Shown here piece after piece: positions 17,796-27,554 of a stretch of DNA of 64,000 nucleotides. The stretch is from Nocardia iowensis (GTDB lineage: Bacteria; Actinomycetota; Actinomycetes; Mycobacteriales; Mycobacteriaceae), in assembly GCF_019222765.1 (NCBI RefSeq), contig NZ_CP078145.1:6572001-6636000 (forward strand), read 5' to 3'. Each line of letters begins with the position of its first letter. The stretch's first letter is position 1. The position numbers and the translations under genes are program-made. Under the pieces are notes generated by a model. The model was given only the letters and a program-made list of their open reading frames with translations. It was not told the origin of the DNA and searched no databases.

Positions 17796-18314
17796 ATGAC
17801 TGTTCTGGATCTACAGCAACCCACGGGGATGAGCGCACCCAGCTTCTTCGTCCCGTGGGCCGGGCCATACCCGGCGCTGAAGATGGCCCCCGCGGCGGCC
17901 CGCTGCCAGCAGATGATGGCCTACCTGCGTGGCGACCGGGCATTCGCCCAACTGATCCGCTTCGCCCTGGTCGGCGGCTCCAGCAACGTCGCCTACGTGC
18001 TGTTGTTCTTCGCGATGTACGGCATCGGCCCGCTGATCGCCAATGTGGTCGGTTCGATCGTCAGCACGGTGATCGCCAACGAACTGCACCGCCAGCTCAC
18101 CTTCCACGCCAGCGGCCGAGTCGGCTGGTTCACCGCACAGTGGGAAGGCGGCGGCCTGGCACTGGTCGGCCTCGCCATCACCACCGCAGGACTGGCGGCG
18201 CTGGACGTGTGGGCGCCGAGCATCGGCGGCGCGGCGGAGGCAACAGCCATCCTCGGCATCACCGCGGCGGTCGGCGGAATGCGCTTCCTCGCCTTGCGCG
18301 GCCTGGTTTTCTGA
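17796..18314 (+). CDS. GtrA-family membrane protein
   Basis: 172 residues. After a 45-residue cytoplasmic start, four predicted membrane helices follow (about 55-75, 78-98, 118-140, 148-168), with the family opening FAQLIRFALVGGSSNVAYVLLF. GtrA proteins are thought to flip polyprenyl-linked sugars or assist wall and capsule polysaccharide modification, as Rv3789 does for arabinan synthesis. No glycosyltransferase is adjacent. The ATG is the first in frame. The gene is convergent with coaD and separated from it by a strong hairpin. Confidence 0.85.
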   Translation: MTVLDLQQPTGMSAPSFFVPWAGPYPALKMAPAAARCQQMMAYLRGDRAFAQLIRFALVGGSSNVAYVLLFFAMYGIGPLIANVVGSIVSTVIANELHRQLTFHASGRVGWFTAQWEGGGLALVGLAITTAGLAALDVWAPSIGGAAEATAILGITAAVGGMRFLALRGLVF

Positions 18315-18336
18315 AACTTCCTACCGCAGCCCACCC

Positions 18337-18378
18337 GAATCAGCCCCGGTTCCACCGCATGTGGACCGGGGCTGATTC
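18337..18378. terminator. Bidirectional terminator between gtrA and coaD
   Basis: About 18-bp stem with one bulged T and a 5-nt loop; outer arms GAATCAGCCCCGGT and ACCGGGGCTGATTC. Located between convergent genes and able to serve both. Confidence 0.85.
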
Positions 18379-18388
18379 ATGTCCAGAG

Positions 18389-18874
18389 CTATCCGCGACG
18401 CTCGGCGAGACGGTCCAGGAGGCGCTTGTGCACGGAGGGCGGAAGCATGTCGGTGACTTCGCCACCGAAGGCTGCCACCTCCTTGACCAGTGAGCTGGAC
18501 AGGAAGCTGAAGGAGGGGTTGGTGGGCATGAAGAAGGTGTCCACGCCGGAGAGCTTCTTGTTCATCTGAGCCATCTGCAGCTCGTAGCCGAAGTCGGTTG
18601 CGTCGCGTAGGCCCTTCACGATCGCGGTGACACCCTGCTGCTTGGCGAAGTCGACGAGCAGGCCGTACCACGACTCCACCCGGACGTTGGGCAGGTGGGC
18701 CGTGGCCTCGCGCAGCATCTCCATGCGTTCGTCGACGCTGAACATGCCCTGCTTGTTCTTGTTGATCATGACGGTGACGACGACCTCGTCGAACTGGGCC
18801 GCCGCCCGGGTGAAGACGTCGATGTGACCGTTGGTCACGGGGTCGAAGGACCCGGGGCACAGTGCTCCTGCCAT
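18389..18874 (-). CDS. coaD: Phosphopantetheine adenylyltransferase
   Basis: 161 residues, the full length of CoaD. The N-terminal [18 protein letters not shown] holds the T/HXGH-type nucleotidyl-transferase motif, and [16 protein letters not shown] is the conserved C-terminal active-site block. It transfers AMP from ATP to 4'-phosphopantetheine in coenzyme A synthesis. It follows rsmD on the same strand with a 59-nt gap, the coaD-rsmD pairing conserved in most bacteria. Confidence 0.97.
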   Translation of the reverse strand: MAGALCPGSFDPVTNGHIDVFTRAAAQFDEVVVTVMINKNKQGMFSVDERMEMLREATAHLPNVRVESWYGLLVDFAKQQGVTAIVKGLRDATDFGYELQMAQMNKKLSGVDTFFMPTNPSFSFLSSSLVKEVAAFGGEVTDMLPPSVHKRLLDRLAERRG

Positions 18875-18933
18875 GATCAGACGCTATCGTGCGGGACCGG
18901 TCGCGCACCACGGAGGGTGCGCGAACTCACCGA

Positions 18934-19485
18934 CTATTCGAAAGTCGCCATTTCGAGGCGCGTTTCGCCGTACTTGCGCGGCTTCATCGCCGAATAGCCC
19001 GTAGGCCATTCGATTTCCGGTGACCGGCTTGACCGCTCCACCACGATGAGGGCGCCGGGCCGCAACCACCCGTCGGCCAGCGCGCGCAGATCGGCGAGCA
19101 CCGCGTCGGTGTCGACCGCGTAGGGCGGATCGGACAGGACCACGTCGAATTCGCCTGCGCCGCCCAGTTCCAGCACGCTCGCCACCGTTGCGAGGCGCAG
19201 TTCCGCACCGGGCAACCCCAGATCAGCGATATTGCCGCGCACGATCGCGGCGGCTTTGCGATCGGATTCGACCAGCAGCGCGTGCGCCGCGCCGCGGGAC
19301 AACGCCTCCAGCCCGAGCGCGCCCGACCCGGCGTACAGGTCGAGCACCCGGATACCGTCGAAGTCGATCCGCGCGTCGAGCGCGCTGAACAGCGCCTCCC
19401 GGACCCGGTCGGAGGTCGGTCGGGTGCCGGCGGGCGGCACCCGCAGCCGCCGCCCGCCCGCCGTTCCGGCGACGATCCGGGTCAT
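18934..19485 (-). CDS. rsmD: 16S rRNA (guanine966-N2)-methyltransferase
   Basis: 183 residues. MTRIVAGTAGGRRLRVPPAGTRP is the RsmD N-terminus, VLDLYAGSGALGLEALSRGA is the SAM-binding motif I, and VVLSDPPYAVD is the NPPY-type catalytic motif IV. It methylates G966 of 16S rRNA. The ATG at 19485 overlaps the pyc stop as ATGA, so the two genes are translationally coupled; the open frame upstream of it lies inside pyc and is not coding. Confidence 0.96.
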   Translation of the reverse strand: MTRIVAGTAGGRRLRVPPAGTRPTSDRVREALFSALDARIDFDGIRVLDLYAGSGALGLEALSRGAAHALLVESDRKAAAIVRGNIADLGLPGAELRLATVASVLELGGAGEFDVVLSDPPYAVDTDAVLADLRALADGWLRPGALIVVERSSRSPEIEWPTGYSAMKPRKYGETRLEMATFE

Positions 19486-22400
19486 CCGGCCGCGGACTCG
19501 CGCACAGCCAGCTCGATCAGCAGATCCCCGCCTTCCACCTGCTGCACCGAGCCGATCGCGACCCGGCCGACGATGCCCGCCCGCGGCGCGGTGATCGCGG
19601 CCTCCATCTTCATCGCCTCGATGGTGCCGATGGTGTCGCCCGCCGCGATCGAATCGCCTTCCGACACAGCCAATGTCACGACACCGGCGAACGGCGCCGC
19701 GATGTGACCCGCGTTGCCCTTGTCCGCCTTTTCCGCCGCCGGGATGTCGCTGGCGATGGAGCGGTCGCGGACGGCGACGGGACGCAGTTGACCGTTGAGA
19801 ATGCACATGACCGTGCGCATGCCGCGCTCGTCGGGCTCGGAGATGGCCTCCAGCCCGATGAGCAGGGTGACGCCCTTCTCCAGTTGCACCCGGTGTTCCT
19901 CACCGTGGCGCAAGCCGTAGAAGAACTGGTTCGCCGACAGACCCATGGTGTCGCCGTATTTCTCGCGGTGCGCAGTGAATTCGGCGGTGGGCGCGGGGAA
20001 CAGCAACCGATTGAGCGTCGCGCGGCGCTCCTGCGACGTGCCCGCGAGTCCCGCCTCGTCCGCCGCGGTGAGCGCGGTCTCCGGCTTTGCCGGACCGCGC
20101 CCGGCCAGCGCGCGGCTGCGGAACGGTTCGGGCCAGCCACCGGCGGGGGTGCCGAGTTCGCCACGCAGGAAGCCGATTACCGAGTCGGGAATGTCGTAGC
20201 GGCCGGGATCGGCGGCGAAATCCTCGACGTCGACGCCGGTGCCGACCAGCGCGAGCGCCAGGTCGCCGACCACCTTGGACGACGGGGTCACCTTCACGAG
20301 GCGGCCAAGGAGCCGGTCCGCCGCAGCGTATTTCGCCTCCACCTCCTCGAACCGGTCGCCGAGGCCGAGCGCGATGGCCTGCTGACGCAGGTTCGACAGC
20401 TGGCCGCCGGGGATCTCGTGGGTGTAGACCCGGCCGGTCGGCGCGGGCAACCCGGATTCGAAGGGCGCGTACACCTTTCGCAGCGCCTCCCAGTACGGCT
20501 CCAAATCGCACACGTGCTGCAGGTTCAGGCCGGTGTCGTATTCACTGTGCGCCGCCGCCGCGACGATCGCGGAAAGCGCCGGCTGACTGGTGGTTCCGGC
20601 CATGGCGGCGCTGGCGCCGTCCACCGCGTCCGCGCCCGCCTGCCAAGCAGCCAGGTAGGTGGCCAGCTGGCCACCCGGGGTGTCGTGCGTGTGCACGTGC
20701 ACGGGCAGGTCGAAGTTGCTGCGCAACGCGGTCACCAGGGTGGCGGCCGCGGGTGCGCGGAGCAGCCCGGCCATGTCCTTGATGGCGAGCACGTGCGCGC
20801 CCGCGTCGACGATCTGTTCGGCCAGCTTGAGGTAATAGTCGAGGGTGTAGAGCGTTTCGTCCGGGTTGGACAGGTCGCCGGTGTAGCTCATCGCGACTTC
20901 CGCGATGGCCGTGCCGGTTTCGCGCACCGCGTCGATGGCCGGACGCATCTGGTCGACATTGTTGAGCGCGTCGAAGATGCGGAAGATGTCGATGCCGGTG
21001 GCCGTCGCCTCGGCGACGAACGCGCGGGTCACCTGTTCCGGGTAAGGCGTGTAGCCGACGGTGTTGCGGCCGCGCAGCAGCATCTGCAGGCAGATGTTCG
21101 GGATCGCTTCGCGCAGCGCGGCCAGCCGCTCCCACGGGTCCTCGTACAGAAAGCGCAGCGCCACATCGTAAGTCGCGCCGCCCCAGGCCTCGATGGACAG
21201 CAACTCCGGCGTCAGCCGCGCCACGTGCCCGGCGACGCCGAGCAGTCCGTTGGTGCGCACCCTGGTGGCCAGCAGGGACTGATGCGCGTCGCGGAAGGTG
21301 GTGTCGGTGACGCCGACCGCCTTCTGTGCACGCAGCGCCTGGGCGAAACCCTCCGGGCCGAGGCTGAGCAGCCGCTGCCGGGAACCGTCCGGCGGCGGCA
21401 CCGTCAGGTCGATGGCGGGCAGCTTGTCATGCGGATAGACCTTGGTCGGCCGCTCGCCGTGCGGCTTGTTGACGGTGACGTCGGCCAGGTAGGTGAGGAT
21501 CTTGGTGCCGCGGTCGGCCGAACCGCGCTGGTTGAGCAGCTCCGGACGCTCATCGATGAAGGACGTGGTGACCCGGCCCGCCTTGAAGTCCGGGTCGTCG
21601 AGCACCGCGAGCAGGAACGGAATGTTGGTGGTGACGCCGCGAATTCGGAACTCGGCGAGGGCGCGCTGGGCGCGCGACACCGCGGTGCCGAAGTCGCGGC
21701 CGCGGCAGGTGAGCTTCACCAGCATCGAGTCGAAGTAGGCGCCGATCTCCGCGCCGAGGTTGGCGCCGCCGTCCAGCCGGATGCCCGCGCCACCCGGCGT
21801 GCGGTAGGCGGTGATGCGGCCGGTGTCGGGCCGGAAGCCGTTGTTCGGGTCCTCGGTGGTGATCCGGCACTGCATCGCGGCGCCGCGGATGGCGACCGTG
21901 TCCTGACTGAGGCCGAGCTGTTCGAGGGCCTCCCCCGCCGCGATGCGCAGCTGCGACTGCACCAGGTCCACGTCGGTGATCTCCTCGGTCACCGTGTGCT
22001 CGACCTGGATGCGCGGGTTCATCTCGATGAAGACGTGGTTGCCGCGTTCGTCGAGCAGGAACTCGACGGTGCCGGCGCAGCTGTAGCCGATCTCCTTGGC
22101 GAAGGCCACGGCGTCGGCGCAAATGCGTTCGCGCAGTGCCGGATCCAGGTTCGGCGCGGGCGCCAGCTCGATCACCTTCTGGTGCCTGCGCTGCACCGAA
22201 CAGTCGCGCTCGAACAGGTGCATCACGTTGCCCTGCTGGTCGGCCAGGATCTGTACCTCGATGTGGCGCGGATTCACCACGGCCTGCTCGAGGAACACCG
22301 TCGGATCGCCGAACGCCGACTCGGCCTCACGCGACGCGGCCTCGATGGACTCGCGCAGCTGCGCGGCATCGGCGACCCGGCGCATGCCGCGCCCGCCGCC

Positions 22401-22886
22401 ACCCGCGACCGCCTTGACGAAGATCGGGTAGTCCAGGTCCTGCGACGCGGTTACCAACTCGTCCACGTCCGCGGACGGCGCGCTGGAGCGCAGCACCGGC
22501 AGCCCGGCCGCCTTGGCCGCCGCGATGGCCCGCGCCTTGTTGCCCGCGAGCTCGAGCACGGCCGCGGACGGGCCGATGAAGGTGATGCCCTCGCGGGCGC
22601 AGGCGGCCGCCAGGTCCGGATTCTCGGACAGGAAGCCGTACCCGGGGTAGACGGCGTCGGCGCCTGCCGACTTGGCGGCGTCGATGATCGCGTCGATCGA
22701 CAGGTAGGCCCGGACGGGATGGCCTGGTTCACCGATCTGGTAGGACTCGGCCGCCTTCATCCGGTGGACAGAATTGCGGTCCTCGTACGGGAAGACGGCC
22801 ACCGTCCCGATGCCGAGTTCGTAGGCCGCACGGAAGGCCCTGATGGCGATCTCACCGCGGTTGGCAACCAAGACTTTCGTGAACAT
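19482..22886 (-). CDS. pyc: Pyruvate carboxylase
   Basis: 1134 residues, a single-chain alpha4-type enzyme. Order: biotin carboxylase (FTKVLVANRGEIAIRAFRA at the start, then the ATP-grasp with GGGGRGMR near 165), carboxyltransferase TIM barrel (from about 530, FRDAHQSLLATRVRT, with metal ligands in HTHDTPGG near 740), and the biotinyl domain with the EAMKMEA biotinylation site close to the C-terminus. It converts pyruvate and bicarbonate to oxaloacetate, refilling the TCA cycle. The stop overlaps rsmD by 4 nt. An inverted repeat lies in the presumed leader. Confidence 0.98.
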   Translation of the reverse strand: MFTKVLVANRGEIAIRAFRAAYELGIGTVAVFPYEDRNSVHRMKAAESYQIGEPGHPVRAYLSIDAIIDAAKSAGADAVYPGYGFLSENPDLAAACAREGITFIGPSAAVLELAGNKARAIAAAKAAGLPVLRSSAPSADVDELVTASQDLDYPIFVKAVAGGGGRGMRRVADAAQLRESIEAASREAESAFGDPTVFLEQAVVNPRHIEVQILADQQGNVMHLFERDCSVQRRHQKVIELAPAPNLDPALRERICADAVAFAKEIGYSCAGTVEFLLDERGNHVFIEMNPRIQVEHTVTEEITDVDLVQSQLRIAAGEALEQLGLSQDTVAIRGAAMQCRITTEDPNNGFRPDTGRITAYRTPGGAGIRLDGGANLGAEIGAYFDSMLVKLTCRGRDFGTAVSRAQRALAEFRIRGVTTNIPFLLAVLDDPDFKAGRVTTSFIDERPELLNQRGSADRGTKILTYLADVTVNKPHGERPTKVYPHDKLPAIDLTVPPPDGSRQRLLSLGPEGFAQALRAQKAVGVTDTTFRDAHQSLLATRVRTNGLLGVAGHVARLTPELLSIEAWGGATYDVALRFLYEDPWERLAALREAIPNICLQMLLRGRNTVGYTPYPEQVTRAFVAEATATGIDIFRIFDALNNVDQMRPAIDAVRETGTAIAEVAMSYTGDLSNPDETLYTLDYYLKLAEQIVDAGAHVLAIKDMAGLLRAPAAATLVTALRSNFDLPVHVHTHDTPGGQLATYLAAWQAGADAVDGASAAMAGTTSQPALSAIVAAAAHSEYDTGLNLQHVCDLEPYWEALRKVYAPFESGLPAPTGRVYTHEIPGGQLSNLRQQAIALGLGDRFEEVEAKYAAADRLLGRLVKVTPSSKVVGDLALALVGTGVDVEDFAADPGRYDIPDSVIGFLRGELGTPAGGWPEPFRSRALAGRGPAKPETALTAADEAGLAGTSQERRATLNRLLFPAPTAEFTAHREKYGDTMGLSANQFFYGLRHGEEHRVQLEKGVTLLIGLEAISEPDERGMRTVMCILNGQLRPVAVRDRSIASDIPAAEKADKGNAGHIAAPFAGVVTLAVSEGDSIAAGDTIGTIEAMKMEAAITAPRAGIVGRVAIGSVQQVEGGDLLIELAVRESAAG

Positions 22887-22941
22887 TGGCCTAAGGTACC
22901 CGGCGGAGCCCGCCGCACAGACACGGAAGGGCCCTTCGCAA

Positions 22942-22980
22942 GCATCTTCACAACGACCTCTAGCAGCGTTGCGAAGATGC
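22942..22980 (-). promoter_or_regulatory. 14-bp inverted repeat upstream of pyc
   Basis: Arms GCATCTTCACAACG and CGTTGCGAAGATGC match at 13 of 14 positions with an 11-nt spacer, about 55-95 nt upstream of the pyc start codon. It could be an operator or a leader hairpin; there is no following T-tract on the pyc strand. Confidence 0.45.
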
Positions 22981-23043
22981 GTTCACCGGCACGTCACATG
23001 CGGCGGGGCGGCGTCGCGGCGGCGGAGGTGCGCATAACGGGCA

Positions 23044-23074
23044 GCCCCGGCCGTGCGTGACGCACGGCCGGGGC
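23044..23074 (-). terminator. Terminator downstream of the GT2 gene
   Basis: Perfect 14-bp stem (GCCCCGGCCGTGCG and its complement) with a 3-nt loop, 18 nt past the stop codon of the minus-strand glycosyltransferase. Confidence 0.75.
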
Positions 23075-23091
23075 GAAGGCGCAGGGACCTC

Positions 23092-23967
23092 TTACACCCA
23101 GTGCAGCGTGCGATGCCTGAGCCCGCCGCGGAACTGGCCGACGGCGAGACCAATCATCAGGCCGCGTTCCTCGCCGACCAATCCACGCGCGAATGGCAGG
23201 CGAATCATGCGCAGCAAAACCTCGGGCAGATGAATTTCCGGCAAACCATTGTTCGGGAATTCGGCATTCAGTCGCGCCAAGCCGATACCACGGCTGCGGC
23301 CCTGCCGATAGCCGGGGCGGAAACCCTGGCGGTATCGGTAGGCGACGAGTGCCTCGGCCAGATACCCGAGACGATATCCCTCGCGGTGGGCGCGCCAGCC
23401 GAATTCGAGGTCTTCGTTGGCGGCGTAGCTGACGTCCTGCCCGCCGAGCTTCCGATATACCTCCGCGCGGCACGCCATGCTCGTCCCGACGATCACAGGT
23501 GCGTAAACGCCCGCCGGTTGGAATTTGTCCGGAGCGGGGATGTTCGCGACGTGTCGCGGATTGTCGGTGTTGAGCGAATCACCTTCGACGGCAGAGCAAG
23601 TCAGGTCGTAGCCCTCGTCGAGGAACGCGACCATGCGGCTGACCCAATTCGGGTACACACGGTCGTCGTGATCGCAGAACAGCAGGATCTCACCCGTCGC
23701 GTTGTCCGCACCGACGTTTCGCGCGAACGCGGCACCGGACGTCCCGGACGCATCGACATAACGGAGCGTCAGGCGATCTCGCAGCGGATGATTCTCGATA
23801 TGGCTTTTGACCTCGGTGGGAGAACCGTTGTCGGCAATGACGACATCGAATTCACCCGAATAATCTTGACGCGTCAACGCGTCTAGTTGCACATCGAGCA
23901 GATCCCGGCCTTCGGCCGTCCCGATGTACGTTGGAATGACGATCGAGACCGACCGTTCAGTTACCAC
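23092..23967 (-). CDS. Glycosyltransferase family 2
   Basis: 291 residues of GT-A fold: SVSIVIPTYIGTAEGRDLLD at the start, FDVVIADNGSPTEV, the metal-binding DXD-like LLFCDHDDRVYP near residue 105, and the acceptor-side YAANEDLEFGWRAHREGYR (the ED catalytic-base region). GTG at 23967 is chosen because AGGAGAG precedes it; the frame is open 17 codons further with no ribosome site. Probably adds sugars to a surface or secondary-metabolite acceptor. No neighbouring genes specify which. Confidence 0.88.
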   Translation of the reverse strand: MVTERSVSIVIPTYIGTAEGRDLLDVQLDALTRQDYSGEFDVVIADNGSPTEVKSHIENHPLRDRLTLRYVDASGTSGAAFARNVGADNATGEILLFCDHDDRVYPNWVSRMVAFLDEGYDLTCSAVEGDSLNTDNPRHVANIPAPDKFQPAGVYAPVIVGTSMACRAEVYRKLGGQDVSYAANEDLEFGWRAHREGYRLGYLAEALVAYRYRQGFRPGYRQGRSRGIGLARLNAEFPNNGLPEIHLPEVLLRMIRLPFARGLVGEERGLMIGLAVGQFRGGLRHRTLHWV

Positions 23968-24164
23968 AAGCTCTCCTGCAATCGATCCCCACGCGGGAGC
24001 CCTCCCCCGAGGGCACAACCTTAAGCGAAACTGAGAAACTTGGGGAACACCCCACTTCCGTGGGCTTCCTCACAGACCTGGACGCATGATCAGTCCCTGA
24101 TCGAAAAATGATGGCAGCCAACGGCACGCCCGCCCGGTCGCACCGGTCCGGCGCCCGGCGTCCT

Positions 24165-24440
24165 ATGCTCGTAGGTGCAGCTGGTTCACCGGTGCGCGTA
24201 CGAGATGGAGCCCCGTCGTCGCGCAGCGGAGTCGAGTTCGTCGGCCCCGAAAGGGCGGGCGAACGAGAGGGAACCCGGTGGGAATCCGGGACTGTCCCGC
24301 AGCGGTGAGCAGGAACGACCGCCGTCACACGCACTGGGCGCAACACCCGGGAAGCGACGGCCAGTAGGAAAGCTCCGGCCCGTGCCGGAGCAGGCCGACA
24401 AGGCCGGTGCCTGTGAGTCCGAAGACCTGCCAGCCGTGTC
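24165..24440 (+). promoter_or_regulatory. Cobalamin riboswitch controlling metE
   Basis: The region upstream of metE holds the conserved cobalamin-riboswitch core: GAGGGAACCCGGTGGGAATC, then ACTGTCCCGCAGCGGTGA, and the 3' B12 box GAGTCCGAAGACCTGCCA (24415-24432). A small hairpin (CGGATAC/GTATCCG, 24440-24456) follows and may be part of the expression platform. Binding of adenosylcobalamin should repress the B12-independent methionine synthase. Outer boundaries are approximate. Confidence 0.92.
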
Positions 24441-24604
24441 GGATACGCCGTATCCGGCGGCCACCGCCTCGTGGATCTGGGCGCGCGGTTCTACCAGTGC
24501 TGATATGTCGGGGCTCCCTTGGCGGGATTCTCCGACGTCTCATCCGGTAGCCCGCGAAAGCCCGTAAGGCGATGGCTCACGACCCCCAGCACTGGAGAGA
24601 CATC

Positions 24605-26872
24605 GTGACTGTTGTACATCAGACACCGTTCACCGCAACGGTTCTCGGGCTACCTAGAGTCGGACCGCGGCGCGAGCTCAAGCGCGCCACCGAGGCCTAC
24701 TGGGCAGGCAAGATCGTCGCCGAACAGCTACACGCCGTGGCGCGCGACCTGCGGCACGCCCAATTCGCCGAACTGCAAGCGGCGGGCCTGGATTCGATAC
24801 CCGTTGGCACCTTCTCGTACTACGACCAGGTGCTCGACACGGCCCTGCTGCTCGGCGCGCTGCCGCAGCGGGTGGCCGGGATCGCCGATCCCCTGGACCG
24901 GTACTTCGCCGCCGCACGCGGCACCGACACCGTGGAACCACTGGAGATGACCAAGTGGTTCGACACCAACTATCACTACCTGGTGCCGGAAATCGGCGCG
25001 GACACCGAGTTCTCGCTGAATCCGGAGAAGTTGCTGCACGAAGTGCGCGAGGCGCTCGCGCTCGGCGTGCCCGCCCGACCGGTGGTGGTCGGTCCGATCA
25101 CCTTCCTGAAACTCGCCAAGGCCACCGGGGGTGCGGCGCTGGACCGGCTCGCCGAGCTGGTGCCGTTGTATCGCGAGCTGCTCCGGCTACTGGCCGAGGC
25201 CGGGATCGACTGGGTGCAGATCGATGAGCCGGTGCTGGTCACCGATCTCACCGATACCGAAATCGACCTGGTACGAAGCACTTACACCGAGCTGTCCGCC
25301 ACAGCGGAGCGACCCGCGATCCTGGTCGCGACCTACTTCGGCCATCCCGATGCCGCGCTCACCGCGCTGGCGAGCACCGACGTCGAGGGCGTCGCGCTCG
25401 ACTTCACCTCCGGCACCGGCGTTTCCGACGTCGCCGCCGTACCGGCGCTGGCGGGCAAGCTGCTGGTGGCCGGCGTGGTCGACGGACGCAATGTGTGGCG
25501 CGCCGATCTCGATCGCGTGCTGTCCACGCTGGGCACGCTGCTGGGTTGCGCCGCGTCGGTGGCGGTTTCGACCTCCTGCTCGCTGCTGCATGTGCCGTAC
25601 ACACTGGCGGCGGAGACCGGGCTGGACGAGCGGCTGCGATCGTGGCTGGCGTTCGGCACCGAGAAGGTGGCCGAGGTGCGGCTGCTGGCGACCGGACTGA
25701 CCGCGGGACCAGAGGCGATCAGCGCCGAATTGGCCGAGGCGCGTGCCGCCTTGACGGCACGGCAGGCCGATCCTCGACTCAATGATGCGCAGGTGCGAGC
25801 CAGGCTGGCCACGCTCGGCCCGGACGCGATCCGGCGCGCACCCGCCGAGCAACGCCGGGTGCTGCAACAGGATCGGTTGCACTTGCCGCCGCTGCCGACC
25901 ACGACCATCGGCTCGTATCCGCAGACCTCGGCGATCCGGTTGGCCAGGGCGGCACTGCGCAAGGGCGAGATCGATCAGGCCGAGTACGTCCTCCGGATGC
26001 GCGCGGAAGTCGCCGATGTCATTGCGCTGCAGGAGGAGCTGGGCCTGGACGTGCTCGTGCACGGCGAGCCGGAGCGCAACGACATGGTGCAGTACTTCGC
26101 CGAACAGCTCGACGGCTTCGCCGCCACCGAGCAGGGCTGGGTGCAGTCCTACGGCACCCGCTGCGTGCGACCGCCGATCCTGTTCGGCGACGTGGCGCGG
26201 CGGACGCCGATGACCGTCGACTGGATCAGCTACGCCCAGTCGCTCACGGACAAGCCGGTCAAGGGCATGCTCACCGGACCGGTGACGATCCTGGCCTGGT
26301 CGTTTGTTCGCGACGACCAGCCGCTCGGCGATTCGGCGCGGCAGGTGGCGCTGGCGATCCGGGACGAGACGGTCGATCTGCAGGGCGCGGGCATCCGGAT
26401 CATCCAGGTCGACGAACCGGCGCTGCGCGAACTGCTGCCGCTACGCAAGACCGATCAGCAGGCCTATCTCGACTGGTCGGTGCAGGCGTTCCGGCTCGCC
26501 ACCTCGGGCGTCTCGGACGCCACCCAGGTACACACCCACCTGTGCTACTCGGAGTTCGGCGAGGTGATCGATGCGATCGCCGGGCTGGACGCCGACGTGA
26601 CGTCGATCGAGGCGGCGCGCTCGCGGATGGAGGTGCTCGACGACCTCAATGCGGCGGGCTTCGACCTCGGCGTCGGGCCGGGTGTCTACGACATCCATTC
26701 GCCCCGGGTGCCCAGTGTGGAGGAGATCACCACTTCGCTGCGCGCGGCGCTGAAAGCCGTTCCGGCCGAACGGTTGTGGGTCAATCCCGACTGCGGGCTG
26801 AAGACTCGCGGGCGGGCCGAGGTGGAAGCGTCACTGCGCAACATGGTTGCCGCGGCGGCCGCTGTGCGCTGA
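24605..26872 (+). CDS. metE: Cobalamin-independent methionine synthase
   Basis: 755 residues, full-length MetE with two (beta/alpha)8 barrels. Catalytic zinc ligands appear in [13 protein letters not shown] (His, Cys) and [10 protein letters not shown] (Cys); [20 protein letters not shown] marks the start of the C-terminal barrel. It transfers a methyl group from 5-methyl-THF-triglutamate to homocysteine. GTG at 24605 is chosen because GGAGAG lies 5 nt upstream and the family N-terminus starts there, rather than the ATG 33 nt earlier. Preceded by a B12 riboswitch and followed by a strong terminator, so it is a single-gene unit. Confidence 0.97.
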   Translation: MTVVHQTPFTATVLGLPRVGPRRELKRATEAYWAGKIVAEQLHAVARDLRHAQFAELQAAGLDSIPVGTFSYYDQVLDTALLLGALPQRVAGIADPLDRYFAAARGTDTVEPLEMTKWFDTNYHYLVPEIGADTEFSLNPEKLLHEVREALALGVPARPVVVGPITFLKLAKATGGAALDRLAELVPLYRELLRLLAEAGIDWVQIDEPVLVTDLTDTEIDLVRSTYTELSATAERPAILVATYFGHPDAALTALASTDVEGVALDFTSGTGVSDVAAVPALAGKLLVAGVVDGRNVWRADLDRVLSTLGTLLGCAASVAVSTSCSLLHVPYTLAAETGLDERLRSWLAFGTEKVAEVRLLATGLTAGPEAISAELAEARAALTARQADPRLNDAQVRARLATLGPDAIRRAPAEQRRVLQQDRLHLPPLPTTTIGSYPQTSAIRLARAALRKGEIDQAEYVLRMRAEVADVIALQEELGLDVLVHGEPERNDMVQYFAEQLDGFAATEQGWVQSYGTRCVRPPILFGDVARRTPMTVDWISYAQSLTDKPVKGMLTGPVTILAWSFVRDDQPLGDSARQVALAIRDETVDLQGAGIRIIQVDEPALRELLPLRKTDQQAYLDWSVQAFRLATSGVSDATQVHTHLCYSEFGEVIDAIAGLDADVTSIEAARSRMEVLDDLNAAGFDLGVGPGVYDIHSPRVPSVEEITTSLRAALKAVPAERLWVNPDCGLKTRGRAEVEASLRNMVAAAAAVR

Positions 26873-26894
26873 TCTCGTGCGCTGATCATTGACA

Positions 26895-26932
26895 TTCAGC
26901 ACCCCCTCCGGATGCACGGAGGGGGTGCTGAA
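26895..26932 (+). terminator. metE terminator
   Basis: Perfect 16-bp stem (TTCAGCACCCCCTCCG and its complement) with a 6-nt loop, starting 22 nt after the metE stop. Confidence 0.92.
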
Positions 26933-26952
26933 GTTCGACGGGCACGCCATTG

Positions 26953-26978
26953 ATTATGACTGACCGGTCATTCATAAT
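26953..26978 (+). promoter_or_regulatory. 26-bp TetR-type operator
   Basis: Half-sites ATTATGACTGACC and GGTCATTCATAAT form an inverted repeat matching at 12 of 13 positions, centred on TGACCGGTCA. It ends 6 nt before the tetR start codon, so it must overlap the promoter and start region; autorepression by the adjacent TetR protein is the obvious reading. Confidence 0.85.
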
Positions 26979-26984
26979 CGGACC

Positions 26985-27554
26985 ATGCCGAAGAGAGTGG
27001 ACCGGGCCGCCCGCCGAGAAGAAATCCTCGATGCCGCGGTGCGGGTATTCGCGCGTAAAGGCTTCGCCGCCACCCGCATCGAGGATGTCGCCGTCGAAGC
27101 GGGCATCGCCAAGGGCAGTGTGTATCTGTATTTCGACAGCCGGGATGCGTTGCTGACGGGCGCTTTCGATAGTTACATCACCCGCTCGGGGCAGGTGCTG
27201 GCCGAGTTGGGTACCGGAACAGCGCTGGACCGCCTGACCAGACTGGTGCACGGAACGATCGGGCTGCTGGCCGACCACCCCGACCATGCCCGCGTCCTGC
27301 TGGATGTGTGGGCGGCCAATCCGCCATTCGATTTGGCGGCGATGTATCGCGAATATCGCTCGGCCATAGCGGATCTGCTGCGGCAGGCGCAGTCCGATGG
27401 CGAGCTTCGTTCCGGCATCGATGAGCGACATGCCGCGGTGATCATCGGTGCGATCGAGGGTTGCCTCGTCCAAGCCTTGGTCGACCCGCAGGTGTCGCTG
27501 CGGGACCTGGCCGGTCCAGTAGCGCAGGTCTGCGTGGAAGGAATCCGCCGATGA
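26985..27554 (+). CDS. TetR-family transcriptional regulator
   Basis: 189 residues. The N-terminal helix-turn-helix is textbook TetR (REEILDAAVRVFARKGFAA, IEDVAVEAGIAKGSVYLYFD), followed by an all-helical ligand-binding domain to about residue 185. A near-perfect 26-bp operator ends 6 nt upstream, so autoregulation is likely. Its stop codon overlaps the start of the next gene (ATGA), which encodes a multi-pass membrane protein; regulator and membrane protein thus form one operon, and the membrane protein is the probable target function. Confidence 0.95.
   Translation: MPKRVDRAARREEILDAAVRVFARKGFAATRIEDVAVEAGIAKGSVYLYFDSRDALLTGAFDSYITRSGQVLAELGTGTALDRLTRLVHGTIGLLADHPDHARVLLDVWAANPPFDLAAMYREYRSAIADLLRQAQSDGELRSGIDERHAAVIIGAIEGCLVQALVDPQVSLRDLAGPVAQVCVEGIRR

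Noticed and set aside
19704..23060. 1118-codon open frame antisense to pyc
   Set aside because: Codon-position GC shadow of a strongly conserved gene; its translation matches no family and pyc is complete on the other strand.
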